From the NCBI RefSeq assembly GCF_002261425.1, contig NZ_NEVJ01000003.1, forward strand, positions 1 through 64,000: 64,000 nucleotides of DNA, written 5' to 3'. Numbering within the stretch: position 1 is the first letter of the stretch; each line of letters opens with the position of its first letter. Source of the DNA: Bordetella genomosp. 9 (GTDB lineage Bacteria; Pseudomonadota; Gammaproteobacteria; Burkholderiales; Burkholderiaceae_B). The notes under the pieces were generated by a model. The model searched no databases, had not been told where the DNA came from, and saw only the letters and a list, made by a program, of their open reading frames with translations. Positions 32,351 through 40,942 of the stretch are shown here, in pieces. The position numbers and the translations under genes are program-made.

Positions 32351-34318
32351 ATGTCCATACTCCGACAACTACTGCTCAGTATCACCCTGGCCATCGCGAT
32401 CATCCTGCTCGGGACGTTGGCGTTGAGCGTGAGCGCGGCGCGCGACTACCTGGCGGGCCAGCTGCAGGTGCAGAGCAGCGATGCCGCCGTTTCGCTTGCG
32501 CTGTCCCTGTCCCAGCCGGCCAACAGTTCGCGCGTCACCCAGGAGCTGCTGGTGTCGGCCCTGTACGACGGCGGGCATTTTTCGCTGGTGCGCCTGACCG
32601 ATCCGCAAGGGAAGGTGATCATCGAACGCAGCGGCCAGACGCAGAGCAGCGTGCCCGGCTGGTTCCAGCGCCTGGTGCCGTTGTCGGCCAAATCGGCCAG
32701 CCACGTCGTCACAGACGGCTGGCGCCAGATCGGCGAGGTCACGCTGACGTCCAATGACGTCTATGCCTGGGAAACGCTGTGGGAAAGCAGCGTGCAGATG
32801 ATCCTGGTGATCATCGCGGCGGGGCTGGTGTGGGCCGCGTTCGCCTTCGCGCTGGTGCGCTGGATCGAAAAACGCCTGCTGGCCGAGGTGGGCGAGCACA
32901 TGCTGGCCATCGGGCGCGGCCAGTTCGGCGGGCCCCTGACGGCGCGCGTGCCGGAATTGTCGGGGATCACGGAGGCCTTGAACCAGACGCGCGAACAACT
33001 GCGCGTGACGGCCGAGGAACAGACCGCCCGTATCGAGTCCCTGGAGATCGAGGTCAACCAGGATCCGGTCACGGGACTCGCCAATCGCAAGTACTTCATC
33101 AACGAGTTCCTGCGGGCGCTCGACGTGGAGGCCGGCAAGCCCGTGGACGGCCAGGCGCCGCCCGAGAGCGGCCACGTCATGGTCTTTCGCCAGCGCGACC
33201 TGGCCGCCATCAACCGCCACATGCCGCGCGAGTTCGTGGACCAGTGGCTGGCCGGACTGGGCAGCCGGGTGACCGCCTTGCTGGAGCAATTCCAACTGAA
33301 CGGGACCCTGGTGGCCCGGCTGAACGGTTCGGATTTCGCCGTGCTGATGCCCGGCTGCCCCGCGCCGACCGCGATGCTGGTCGCCGAGCGCCTGCGCACG
33401 GAATTGCGCGAGGCGCGCATTCCCGTTGGCGAAGGCGGCCTGTGCCGCTGGGCGCTGGGCATGACGGACTACCAGCGCGGCGCGATGGTGGGCGATCTGT
33501 TGGGACGCCTGGATTTCGCCCTGATGCGCGGCGAAAGCGCGGGCGACGACCACGTGCAGTTGGCCACCGACGACGCCCAGGCCTTGTCCGCCCATGGCGA
33601 GTCGGCCTGGCGCCAGGCCATCACGGACGGCATCGAGCGGCAGCGTTTCACACTGGCGCTGGAGCCGCTGCGCGGCCTGGACGGGGCGGTCATCCGCCAG
33701 GAAGCCACCCTGATGCTGCATAGCCAGGATGCGCCCGAGCCCATACCCGCCAAGCTGTTCATTCCCGCGGCGACGCGCCTGGACCTGACGGCGGAATGCG
33801 ATATCCAGGCGGTGCGCCTGGCCGTCAGCTGGCTGATGATGAACGAGGGCGACCTGACGGTGCGCATCGCGATGCCGTCCCTGTCGCACCCGAATTTCCT
33901 GTTGCAGGTGGAGCGCATGCTGACGGAGCGCAAGGCGCTGGCGACGCGGCTCTATCTGGAAGTGGATGCGCATGCGGTGGCGGAGCGGCGCGATGCCGTC
34001 GCCGAGTTGTGCCGCATCGCGCGCGACTGCGGCGCCCACGTGGGCGTACGGCGGCTGGCGCAGCAGCTCAGCGCGGTCAGCCAGCTGCACAGCCTGTCGC
34101 TGGCTTATGTGAAGCTGGGCGGCGGCTTCGTGACCGGCATGGCGCGCAGCCTGGGCAGCCAGCAACTGGCGGTGTCCGTGCTGGAGACGGCCCGTTCGCT
34201 GGGTATCCAGGTGTATGCCGAAGATGTTCCGGACGAAACGACGCGCGGCATACTCGGGAAGCTGGGTGTGTCCGTGATGCGGGGGCCGGGGATCGTCCTG
34301 GCGAACCCGGGTACCTGA
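32351..34318 (+). CDS. lapD: LapD, inside-out c-di-GMP receptor controlling LapG
   Basis: The protein has 655 residues. A membrane helix (about 6-29), a periplasmic LapD-type sensor domain (30-148) and a second helix (149-170) are followed by HAMP (about 172-222), a GGDEF-like domain (about 236-395) and an EAL-like domain (about 420-650). Both output domains are degenerate: GSDFA at 326-330 replaces GGDEF, and EATLM at 451 replaces EALLR. The protein should therefore bind rather than make or degrade c-di-GMP. W124 in DGWRQ lies where the LapG-contacting tryptophan of Pseudomonas LapD is found. High c-di-GMP would sequester LapG and keep the adhesin on the surface. It starts 20 bp after lapG. 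Confidence 0.95.
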   Translation: MSILRQLLLSITLAIAIILLGTLALSVSAARDYLAGQLQVQSSDAAVSLALSLSQPANSSRVTQELLVSALYDGGHFSLVRLTDPQGKVIIERSGQTQSSVPGWFQRLVPLSAKSASHVVTDGWRQIGEVTLTSNDVYAWETLWESSVQMILVIIAAGLVWAAFAFALVRWIEKRLLAEVGEHMLAIGRGQFGGPLTARVPELSGITEALNQTREQLRVTAEEQTARIESLEIEVNQDPVTGLANRKYFINEFLRALDVEAGKPVDGQAPPESGHVMVFRQRDLAAINRHMPREFVDQWLAGLGSRVTALLEQFQLNGTLVARLNGSDFAVLMPGCPAPTAMLVAERLRTELREARIPVGEGGLCRWALGMTDYQRGAMVGDLLGRLDFALMRGESAGDDHVQLATDDAQALSAHGESAWRQAITDGIERQRFTLALEPLRGLDGAVIRQEATLMLHSQDAPEPIPAKLFIPAATRLDLTAECDIQAVRLAVSWLMMNEGDLTVRIAMPSLSHPNFLLQVERMLTERKALATRLYLEVDAHAVAERRDAVAELCRIARDCGAHVGVRRLAQQLSAVSQLHSLSLAYVKLGGGFVTGMARSLGSQQLAVSVLETARSLGIQVYAEDVPDETTRGILGKLGVSVMRGPGIVLANPGT

Positions 34319-34363
34319 ACTGTGCCGACGAGTCCCCCGGTCGGGGCGGCCTGGGCCTATGCA

Positions 34364-34423
34364 GGGATCGCTACGCCCGGGATCGCTACGCCGGGGACCG
34401 TTACGCCAGGGACCGTTACGCCA
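34364..34423. repeat. Four tandem 15-bp repeats running into the beta-lactamase stop codon
   Basis: Units GGGATCGCTACGCCC, GGGATCGCTACGCCG and two copies of GGGACCGTTACGCCA occupy 34364-34423 without a gap. The last unit contains the beta-lactamase stop codon (34416-34418 on the minus strand), and the others lie between convergent lapD and bla. Confidence 0.85.
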
Positions 34424-35327
34424 GCCGCTGCAGCGCGACGCGCGCCGCCGCGGCGATCAGGTTCTCATCCGCCTTCGCCTTGCTGTCGCGGGCGGTCGTA
34501 TAGATCGCCAGCACGATAGGTTGCCGGCCCGGCGGCCAGATGACGCCGATATCGCTGGCGCTGGCGTAGTCGCCGGTGCCTGTCTTGTCGGCCACCTTCC
34601 AACCTGTCGGCGTGGCGGCCCGTATGCGGCGGTCGCCAGTCTTGTTGCCCAGCATCCAGTCGGCGAGCATGGTCCGCGCCGGCGCGGGCAGGGCGTCGCC
34701 CAGCACCAGCCTGCCCAGCAGCACAGCCATGTCGCGCGGCGTGGACGTGTCGCGCGGGTCGCCGGGGATGGCGGTGTTCAACGCCGTCTCATAACGGTCC
34801 AGCCGGAAGCTGGCGTTGCCGGCCGCGCGCGCGAACGCGGTCAGCGCGGGCGGCCCGCCGATCAGATGCAGCAGGAGGTTCGCGGCGGTGTTGTCGCTGT
34901 ATTGCAGCGTGGCGGCGCACAGGTCGGCCACGCGCATGTCGCCGCCGGCATGCTTCTGCGTGACGGGCGAATAGGACGCCAGGTCGTGCGTCGTATAACT
35001 GATGCGACGGTCCAGCACACCGGGCTGCCGCGCATCCAATGCCAATACCGCCGCCGCCAGCACGGCCTTGAAACTGCTGCAGAAGGGGAAGCGCTCGTCC
35101 GCCCTGTACGCGATTTCATTGCCGCTGCCGGTGTCGATCGCATGGAGTCCCAGCCGCCGGCCATGCGCCTTTTCCAGGCCGGCGAACAGGGCTGCCGCGG
35201 CGTCGCCCGTCTGCACGTCGGCCGCGGCCGGCGCGGGCCGGGTCATCAGGAAAGGGGCGGCGGCCGCCCACAGCAGCGCCTGACGGCGTGTGATCGGGAA
35301 AGGGTGGTGCTGCGGCGTGCGCGGCAT
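34416..35327 (-). CDS. Class A beta-lactamase with Tat-type signal peptide
   Basis: The protein has 303 residues. All class A motifs are visible: S84-S-F-K87 (SxxK), S144-D145-N146 (SDN), E180 in RYETALN (the E166xxLN element) and K248-T249-G250 (KTG). A cysteine directly precedes the catalytic serine, as in CTX-M and many other class A enzymes. The partner cysteine next to KTG found in carbapenemases is absent. The N-terminus carries twin arginines before a hydrophobic stretch (ITRRQALLWAAAAPF), consistent with Tat export to the periplasm. AGGAG lies 7 nt before the ATG. The enzyme hydrolyses beta-lactams; its spectrum cannot be read here. No AmpR-type regulator is adjacent. A chromosomal species-type enzyme is likely. 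Confidence 0.95.
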   Translation of the reverse strand: MPRTPQHHPFPITRRQALLWAAAAPFLMTRPAPAAADVQTGDAAAALFAGLEKAHGRRLGLHAIDTGSGNEIAYRADERFPFCSSFKAVLAAAVLALDARQPGVLDRRISYTTHDLASYSPVTQKHAGGDMRVADLCAATLQYSDNTAANLLLHLIGGPPALTAFARAAGNASFRLDRYETALNTAIPGDPRDTSTPRDMAVLLGRLVLGDALPAPARTMLADWMLGNKTGDRRIRAATPTGWKVADKTGTGDYASASDIGVIWPPGRQPIVLAIYTTARDSKAKADENLIAAAARVALQRLA

Positions 35328-35424
35328 GTGGCGTCTCCTGTCTGACGAAAAGAATGCATGGGATGGCGGCGGCAGGTGCGATTGTCGCCGCTTAGGTGGA
35401 AACCCGCAGGCAAGGGGTTTTCCG

Positions 35425-35474
35425 TTGACGTCCCGGCGGGGCGGCCTCTACCATGTTGTGAATACGTAGTCACA
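35425..35474 (+). promoter_or_regulatory. Promoter of the aldolase-ABC operon with LacI-type operator
   Basis: TTGACG (35425-35430) and TACCAT (35449-35454) form a -35/-10 pair with an 18-bp spacer. Directly downstream, TGTGAATACGTAGTCACA (35457-35474) is an 18-bp palindrome with a single mismatched pair and a central CG, the hallmark of LacI/GalR-family operators. It covers the expected transcription start, a repressor position. The LacI-family gene at 39864-40907 is the natural candidate ligand. Confidence 0.65.
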
Positions 35475-35515
35475 TTCCGGGACCGATCGTTCCACCGGCA
35501 GGGGTAAGTGAGCAA

Positions 35516-36283
35516 ATGAGCGTAGTCACGCAACCGGCGCCGCCGCGGCTGGCCGGCATGATCGACGGCGAGTGGGAAATCCGCTGTGATATGGCGGCCA
35601 TTTTCCGGGCCATGAACCGCCTGGGCATGAACGAACAGATCGCCAACCACTGCAGCATGATGCTGCCGGGCAGCGACAACCTGTTCCTGATCAACGCCCG
35701 TGGCTACCACTACAGTGAAATCACCGCCAGCAGCCTGATCGTCTGCGACCTGGACGGCAAGGTCCTGCGCGGCGACGGCGAGTTGCGCAAGGTGGCCTTT
35801 CACATCCACGCCCGCCTGCACCTGAAGCATCCGCAGGCGCGCTGCATCCTGCACGTCCATCCGCAGTACCTGACCGCGCTGTCGCTGCTGGAAGAGGGCA
35901 GGCTGGAACTGGTCCACCAGAACAGCGCCATGCTGTACGACCGCGTTGCCTATGACGAAGTCCACAACGGCGTGGTGCTGTGGGACGAGGAAGGCGACCG
36001 CATCGCCGACGTGCTGGGCGACCGCACCATCCTGATCATGAAGAACCATGGCGTGACGGTGGTCGGCCCCAGCGTGGCCGAGGCTTTCGACGAGCTGTAT
36101 ATCGCCGAGCGCACCTGCATGTACCAGATGACCGCCATGAACACCGGCATGAAGCTCAAGAGCATCGGCGATCAGCTGCGCGACCGTTACAACGGTCCCT
36201 GGGGCGAGCGCTTCGACGCGCGGCTGCACCTGGACGCCTGGCGCCGCATGCTGGACAAGCAGGAACCGGACTACGCGACCTGA
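35516..36283 (+). CDS. Class II aldolase/adducin-family protein
   Basis: The protein has 255 residues and covers the whole class II aldolase/adducin fold. The zinc-site histidines are visible in FHIHARLH and HVHPQY, with a third in MKNHGVTVVG. Members cleave or epimerise sugar phosphates (fuculose-, ribulose- or threonate-derived), or decarboxylate; the substrate here is unknown. It is the first gene of an operon with a peptide/opine-type ABC importer, preceded by a good promoter and a LacI-type operator. An imported sugar acid or amino-sugar conjugate is therefore more likely than a simple peptide. That last step is inference. Confidence 0.88.
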   Translation: MSVVTQPAPPRLAGMIDGEWEIRCDMAAIFRAMNRLGMNEQIANHCSMMLPGSDNLFLINARGYHYSEITASSLIVCDLDGKVLRGDGELRKVAFHIHARLHLKHPQARCILHVHPQYLTALSLLEEGRLELVHQNSAMLYDRVAYDEVHNGVVLWDEEGDRIADVLGDRTILIMKNHGVTVVGPSVAEAFDELYIAERTCMYQMTAMNTGMKLKSIGDQLRDRYNGPWGERFDARLHLDAWRRMLDKQEPDYAT

Positions 36284-36352
36284 GCCGGTCCGGGCCGCGT
36301 CCGGCCCGGCGAGCAGGACCAAAGATCAAGATCAGTCTAAGGGGAAGTGAAC

Positions 36353-37906
36353 ATGAAGCGATTCTTTCCGTCCGCGGGCTTGCTCGCCGCGGCATGCATG
36401 GCGGCCTTCACGCTCGCGGCCACGCCCGCGCAGGCGCAGAAACGCGGCGGCGACGTGGTGGTGGCGCAGCAGGCGCAGCCGCCCAGCCTGGACGCGCAGA
36501 TCACCTTCGCGCAGGCCGCCCGCAACATCAACCTGCATATCTACGAAGGCCTGTTCGCCCGCAATGACAAGGGCGAAACCATACCCGAGCTGGCGGAAAG
36601 CTACACCACCGCGCCGGACAGCCTGTCGTACGAGATCAAGCTGCGCAAGGGCGTCCTGTTCCAGAACATGAAGGAAATGAAGGCGGCCGATGTCAAGGCA
36701 TCGCTGGAGCGCTATGCCCGCTACGGCGGCAGCGCGCAGAACATGACGCTGGTCGATCACATCGACGTCGTCGACGACTACACCATCAAGATATCGATGA
36801 AGAAGCCGTTCCAGGGCTTCATCGAGTTCCTGGGTTCGCCGCGCGCGCCCGTGGCCATCTATCCCGCCGAGGAAGCCGCCAAGGGGCCGAACCAGATCAA
36901 CGTCATCGGCACGGGGCCGTTCCAGCTGGTCGAGTACAAGCCGGACAGCTACGTGAAGCTCAAGCGCTTCGACGCGTATTCCGCCAATCCGAACTACAAG
37001 GCCCGCGACGGGCTGGGTGGGCACAAGACCGCGTATTTCGACACGGTGACCTTCCGCTTCATGCCCGAGGCGGGTGCCCGCGAGTCGGCCCTGCAGACCA
37101 ATGAAGTGCAGGTGCTGGAAGCGATCTCGCCCACCGCCGCCAAGCGCCTGAAAAACGACAGCAGCATCAAGATCTACGAGATGATGCCGTGGGCCTTCCA
37201 GACCATCATCCTGAATGCCGGCGCGCCGCCCACCGACAACCTGAAGGTGCGGCAGGCCATCCAGGCGGCCCTGGACGACGAGGAAATCATGGCGATTTCC
37301 ACCGACGGCCTGTATCGCATGACGCACGGCTGGCAGCATCCCGGGACGCCTTACTATGCCGGCGACGTCGGCAAGAGCCTGTACAACCAGCACAATGTGG
37401 AGCTGGCCAAGAAGCTGCTCAAGGAATCCGGCTACAAGGGCGAGGAAATCACCTTCATCGCCGACAACGGCTTCAAGAACCACAACGACACCGCGGTCAT
37501 CGCCACGCAGCAACTGCAGGCGATAGGCATGAACGTCAAGCTGCGGATCGCCGACTGGCCCACCACGCTGGCGGCCCGCGACAAGCCCACGGGCTGGAAC
37601 CTGTTCCCCATCATGGTCGGTATCGAGCCGTACGAAGGGCCGAACGGGGTGGCGGTGCTGTTCACGGGCGACCAGAACTGGCAGCACCACAAGGACGCCG
37701 GCCTGGAAGCCGCCGTGGCCAAGCTCAACAGCGCGCCGGACTTCAACGATCGCAAGGCCGCCTTCGCCACGATCCAGCAGATCGTGTACGAACAGGTCTA
37801 CGCCATCAAGGTGGGCGACATCGGCGTGCTTGAAGCTGCGCGGTCGAACCTGAAGAACTTCGTGCCGCATCGCGTTCCGCGCATGTGGGATGTCTGGTAC
37901 GAATAA
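36353..37906 (+). CDS. ABC transporter substrate-binding protein, family 5 (DppA/OppA-like)
   Basis: The protein has 517 residues. It has a signal peptide (MKRFFPSAGLLAAACMAAFTLAATPAQA) cleaved before QKRGG, and the long two-lobed fold of solute-binding family 5. Family stretches include LNLHIYEGLF-like sequence near residue 50 and WQHPGTPYY near 325. The ATG at 36353 has AGGGGA about 8 nt upstream; a GTG at 36347 is too close to that site. In the periplasm it would deliver a peptide, opine or sugar conjugate to the two permeases downstream. It follows the class II aldolase in the same operon. Confidence 0.92.
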   Translation: MKRFFPSAGLLAAACMAAFTLAATPAQAQKRGGDVVVAQQAQPPSLDAQITFAQAARNINLHIYEGLFARNDKGETIPELAESYTTAPDSLSYEIKLRKGVLFQNMKEMKAADVKASLERYARYGGSAQNMTLVDHIDVVDDYTIKISMKKPFQGFIEFLGSPRAPVAIYPAEEAAKGPNQINVIGTGPFQLVEYKPDSYVKLKRFDAYSANPNYKARDGLGGHKTAYFDTVTFRFMPEAGARESALQTNEVQVLEAISPTAAKRLKNDSSIKIYEMMPWAFQTIILNAGAPPTDNLKVRQAIQAALDDEEIMAISTDGLYRMTHGWQHPGTPYYAGDVGKSLYNQHNVELAKKLLKESGYKGEEITFIADNGFKNHNDTAVIATQQLQAIGMNVKLRIADWPTTLAARDKPTGWNLFPIMVGIEPYEGPNGVAVLFTGDQNWQHHKDAGLEAAVAKLNSAPDFNDRKAAFATIQQIVYEQVYAIKVGDIGVLEAARSNLKNFVPHRVPRMWDVWYE

Positions 37907-37965
37907 GCGCGCAAGGCGAGCGGACGCGGCGGCTGGCATGCCGCGACGCCGCCTGAGGAGTTCGC

Positions 37966-38913
37966 ATGTTGATGTATCTGCTGCGCCGGTTGTTGAGCGC
38001 CGTTCCGGTATTGCTGCTGGTGTCGCTGCTGACGCTCAGCCTGATCTGGCTGGTGCCCGGGGACGCGGCGGCCGAGCTGGCGGGGCCGGGCGCGAGCGCC
38101 CAGGAACTGGCGCGCCTGCGCGGTGAGCTGGGCCTGGACCAGCCGGCCTATGTGCAGGCCTGGCGCTGGTACGTCAATGTCCTGCACGGCGACCTGGGGC
38201 GTTCCTTGCTGCTGAATCGCGGCGTGACCGAGGCCATTCTCGAACGCCTGCCGGTCACGGCGTCGCTGACCTTCCTGGCGCTGGTGATGACGATCGCGGT
38301 GGGCATGAGCGCCGGCGTGCTGGCCGCCGTGCGCCGCAACACCTGGGTGGACCAGCTGGCCATGACCCTGTCGATGCTGGGCCTGTCGCTGCCGGACTTC
38401 TGGCTCGGACTGGTCGGCATCTATCTGTTTTCCGTGCAGCTGGGCTGGTTCCCGACCGGCGGCTACGTGCCCTTCATGCAAAGCCCGCTGGGCTGGCTGC
38501 ACAGCCTGTTCCTGCCCGCCGCGGCGTTGGCGGCCACGCAGCTGGGCCTGCTGGCGCGCATGACGCGATCGAGCATGCTGGAAGTATTGAGCCAGGACTA
38601 TATCCGCACCGCCCGCGCCAAGGGCGTGCCGCCGCGCACCGTGGTGGGCCGGCACGCGCTGGTGAACATCGCGGTGCCGACCCTGACGGTGATCGGGGTC
38701 AACGTGGGCATCCTGATCGGCGGCGCGGTGATCGTCGAATCGGTTTTCTCCATTCCGGGCGTCGGTCGCCTGGTGATAGGCGCCATCCAGCGGCGCGACC
38801 TGCCGGTGATCCAGGGCGGCCTGTTGATGATCGCCTGCGCGATGGTGATCGTGAACCTGGTGGTCGATCTGCTGTACGCCGTTTTCGATCCTCGGGTGCG
38901 ATATGGACGTTGA
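37966..38913 (+). CDS. ABC transporter permease, DppB/OppB type
   Basis: The protein has 315 residues and six membrane helices. The typical start is MLMYLLRRLLSAVPVLLLVS, and the cytoplasmic coupling loop reads ARAKGVPPRTVVGRHAL. GAGGAG precedes the ATG. It pairs with the DppC-type permease, whose start overlaps its end by 11 bp, to form the inner-membrane pore. No DppD or DppF ATPase follows in the operon, so the energising subunits must come from elsewhere. Confidence 0.94.
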   Translation: MLMYLLRRLLSAVPVLLLVSLLTLSLIWLVPGDAAAELAGPGASAQELARLRGELGLDQPAYVQAWRWYVNVLHGDLGRSLLLNRGVTEAILERLPVTASLTFLALVMTIAVGMSAGVLAAVRRNTWVDQLAMTLSMLGLSLPDFWLGLVGIYLFSVQLGWFPTGGYVPFMQSPLGWLHSLFLPAAALAATQLGLLARMTRSSMLEVLSQDYIRTARAKGVPPRTVVGRHALVNIAVPTLTVIGVNVGILIGGAVIVESVFSIPGVGRLVIGAIQRRDLPVIQGGLLMIACAMVIVNLVVDLLYAVFDPRVRYGR

Positions 38914-39805
38914 TCTCGCGGCCGGCGGGACGGCCGGTACGGCGCCGGGCTGGCGCCAGCGCATCGCGCGGTCGCGCATGCTGGCGCGCCTGCGCGGGCA
39001 CCGCCTGTTCATGACGGGCCTGGTCCTGTTGACGGTGATCGTGCTGATGTCGCTGCTGGCCGGCTGGCTGGCGCCGTATTCGCCGGTGGCCAACGATTAC
39101 CGCTACCGGCTGGGCGCACCCAACGCCGTCCACTGGATGGGCACGGACAGCTTCGGCCGCGACGTCTTCAGCCGGATGCTGTACGGCAGCCGGGTGTCGC
39201 TGCGCATCGGCTTCCTGGTGACGCTGTTCACAGGCCTGCTCGGCACGGTCATCGGCTTGTGCGCGGGCTATTTCCGGCGCCTGGAAAATCCCATCATGCG
39301 CGTGATGGATGCGCTCATGGCCTTCCCGGGAATACTGCTGGCCATCGCGCTGTCGTCGGTGCTGGGGCCGTCCGAGATGAACGTGGTGATAGCCCTGGTG
39401 ATCACCTACACGCCGCGCACGGCCCGCATCATGCGCGCGGCGGCGCTGGTCCTGTCGCAGATGGAGTTCGTGCAGGCCGCCAAGGTGGCGGGAGCGGGGC
39501 ACTTGCGCATCCTGGTCCGCCATATCGCGGCGAACAGCCTGGCGCCCCTGATCGTGCAGATGACGTTCATCTTCGCGATCTCGATACTCGCGGAAGCGGT
39601 GCTCAGCTTCATCGGCGTGGGGCCTCCGCCGCCGACGCCGACCTGGGGCAACATCATTGCCGACGGGCGCGATTTCATTCCCGACGCGCCGTGGATCTGC
39701 CTGTTTCCGGGTTTCGTCCTGGCCATGACCGTGCTGGGACTGAATCTTATCGGCGACGGCTTGCGGGATGTACTCGACCCGCGCATCCGGGTCGACGGCC
39801 GCTAG
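38903..39805 (+). CDS. ABC transporter permease, DppC/OppC type
   Basis: The protein has 300 residues. It shows the N-terminal helix and large loop of DppC permeases, the motif GRDVFSRMLYGSRVSLRIG and the coupling loop AAKVAGAGHLRILVRHI. The ATG lies inside the 3' end of the DppB-type gene, so the two are translationally coupled. It is the last gene of the operon. The next gene, a LacI regulator, is convergent, and no ATPase gene is present. Confidence 0.94.
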   Translation: MDVDLAAGGTAGTAPGWRQRIARSRMLARLRGHRLFMTGLVLLTVIVLMSLLAGWLAPYSPVANDYRYRLGAPNAVHWMGTDSFGRDVFSRMLYGSRVSLRIGFLVTLFTGLLGTVIGLCAGYFRRLENPIMRVMDALMAFPGILLAIALSSVLGPSEMNVVIALVITYTPRTARIMRAAALVLSQMEFVQAAKVAGAGHLRILVRHIAANSLAPLIVQMTFIFAISILAEAVLSFIGVGPPPPTPTWGNIIADGRDFIPDAPWICLFPGFVLAMTVLGLNLIGDGLRDVLDPRIRVDGR

Positions 39806-39863
39806 GTTCGGTTGAAGGCCGCGGAACGATAGCCGCGGGACAACAGCAGCGGACCAGGAGCTG

Positions 39864-40907
39864 TCAGAACGACGCCCGCCGCACGAGCTCGCCCTGCAGC
39901 ACCTCGCGCACGGGCGGCTGGTCCGTCGGACCGTCCAGCAGATCCAGGGCCGTTTCTATCATGCGATCCAGCGGATTGCTGTACGTCGTGAGCATATAGG
40001 GCGGCCAGCTGGCATTGGGAATGTCGTCGAATCCCACGATGGACGGCGCCGCGGCCAGGCCGCCCGGCAAGCCCCGGTAGCCGTCGAGCATGCCGATGGC
40101 CACCATGTCGTCGCCGCAGAACACCGCGTCCACCGGAGGACGCCGCCGGTTCAGCAGGCCGGCCGCTTCGTAGCCCCAGGCGTGGGTAAACGCGCCTTCC
40201 AGCACGACATCCGGGGTGACCCCTTGCTCGCGCAGCGCCTGCAGGAAAGCGTCCCGGCGGACCACGTTGGTCGGCGATCCGGGCAGCCCGCCGATATAGG
40301 CGATGCGCTGCTTGCCGGCCGCGATGAAATCCCGCGCGACCAGGCGGCTGCCGTGCACGTTGTCGCAGGACACGCCATGCACGGCTTTCTCTTCGACGTA
40401 GCGGTTCACCATCACGATGGGCGTGCCGCTCTGCCTGACCTGGCGCGCGGCGCGGCCGCCGATGCTGACGTTGGCGATCAGGATGCCCTTGACGCGGTAG
40501 CGCAGCGCCAGCGGCAACTGCCGATCGATATCCTGCCCGGGCGGAGAGTTGAGCAACAGCACTTCCTGCCCCCGCCGCTGGATGGCCAGCGTCATCTTTT
40601 CCAGCATCTGCGGCACGAAGGGGTGGGTGATGTTGCTGGTGACCACCGCCACGATGTTCGAGCGGCCCTTGACCAGCGAGCGCGCCGCCATGTCCGGCAG
40701 GTAGCCCAGCTTGCGCGCGGCCTTTTCGATCTGTTGGCGCACGTCGGCGGCGACGTAGCCGCGGCCGGCGAATACGCGGGATACCGCGCTTTGCGATACG
40801 CCGGCTTCGCGAGCGACGTCCTTCTGCGTGTAGCCGTTCTTCTGGGCGCGTGGGCGGCGCGGCTTCGGCAGGGCGGGGATGGGTCGCTGCGTGGACAAGT
40901 GGGGCAT
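39864..40907 (-). CDS. LacI/GalR-family transcriptional regulator
   Basis: The protein has 347 residues. The DNA-binding head (about 25-75) contains YTQKDVAREAGVSQSAVSRVF, and a hinge (AARSLVKGRSN) leads to a periplasmic-binding-protein-like sensor domain. I use the ATG at 40907; the frame stays open for 168 codons upstream but is only the shadow of the LysR gene. It is convergent to the aldolase-ABC operon and probably represses it through the palindrome at 35457-35474. The LysR gene ends 35 bp upstream on the same strand, so the two may share a transcript. The ligand is probably the transported compound or its product. Confidence 0.92.
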   Translation of the reverse strand: MPHLSTQRPIPALPKPRRPRAQKNGYTQKDVAREAGVSQSAVSRVFAGRGYVAADVRQQIEKAARKLGYLPDMAARSLVKGRSNIVAVVTSNITHPFVPQMLEKMTLAIQRRGQEVLLLNSPPGQDIDRQLPLALRYRVKGILIANVSIGGRAARQVRQSGTPIVMVNRYVEEKAVHGVSCDNVHGSRLVARDFIAAGKQRIAYIGGLPGSPTNVVRRDAFLQALREQGVTPDVVLEGAFTHAWGYEAAGLLNRRRPPVDAVFCGDDMVAIGMLDGYRGLPGGLAAAPSIVGFDDIPNASWPPYMLTTYSNPLDRMIETALDLLDGPTDQPPVREVLQGELVRRASF

Positions 40908-40942
40908 TCCGGGGATGGCGGGCCGTCGGGCAGTATAGCGAG

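Noticed and set aside
35457..35474. CRP binding site (TGTGA...TCACA)
   Set aside because: The arms are separated by 8 bp rather than the 6 bp of CRP sites, and the central CG palindrome fits a LacI-type operator better.
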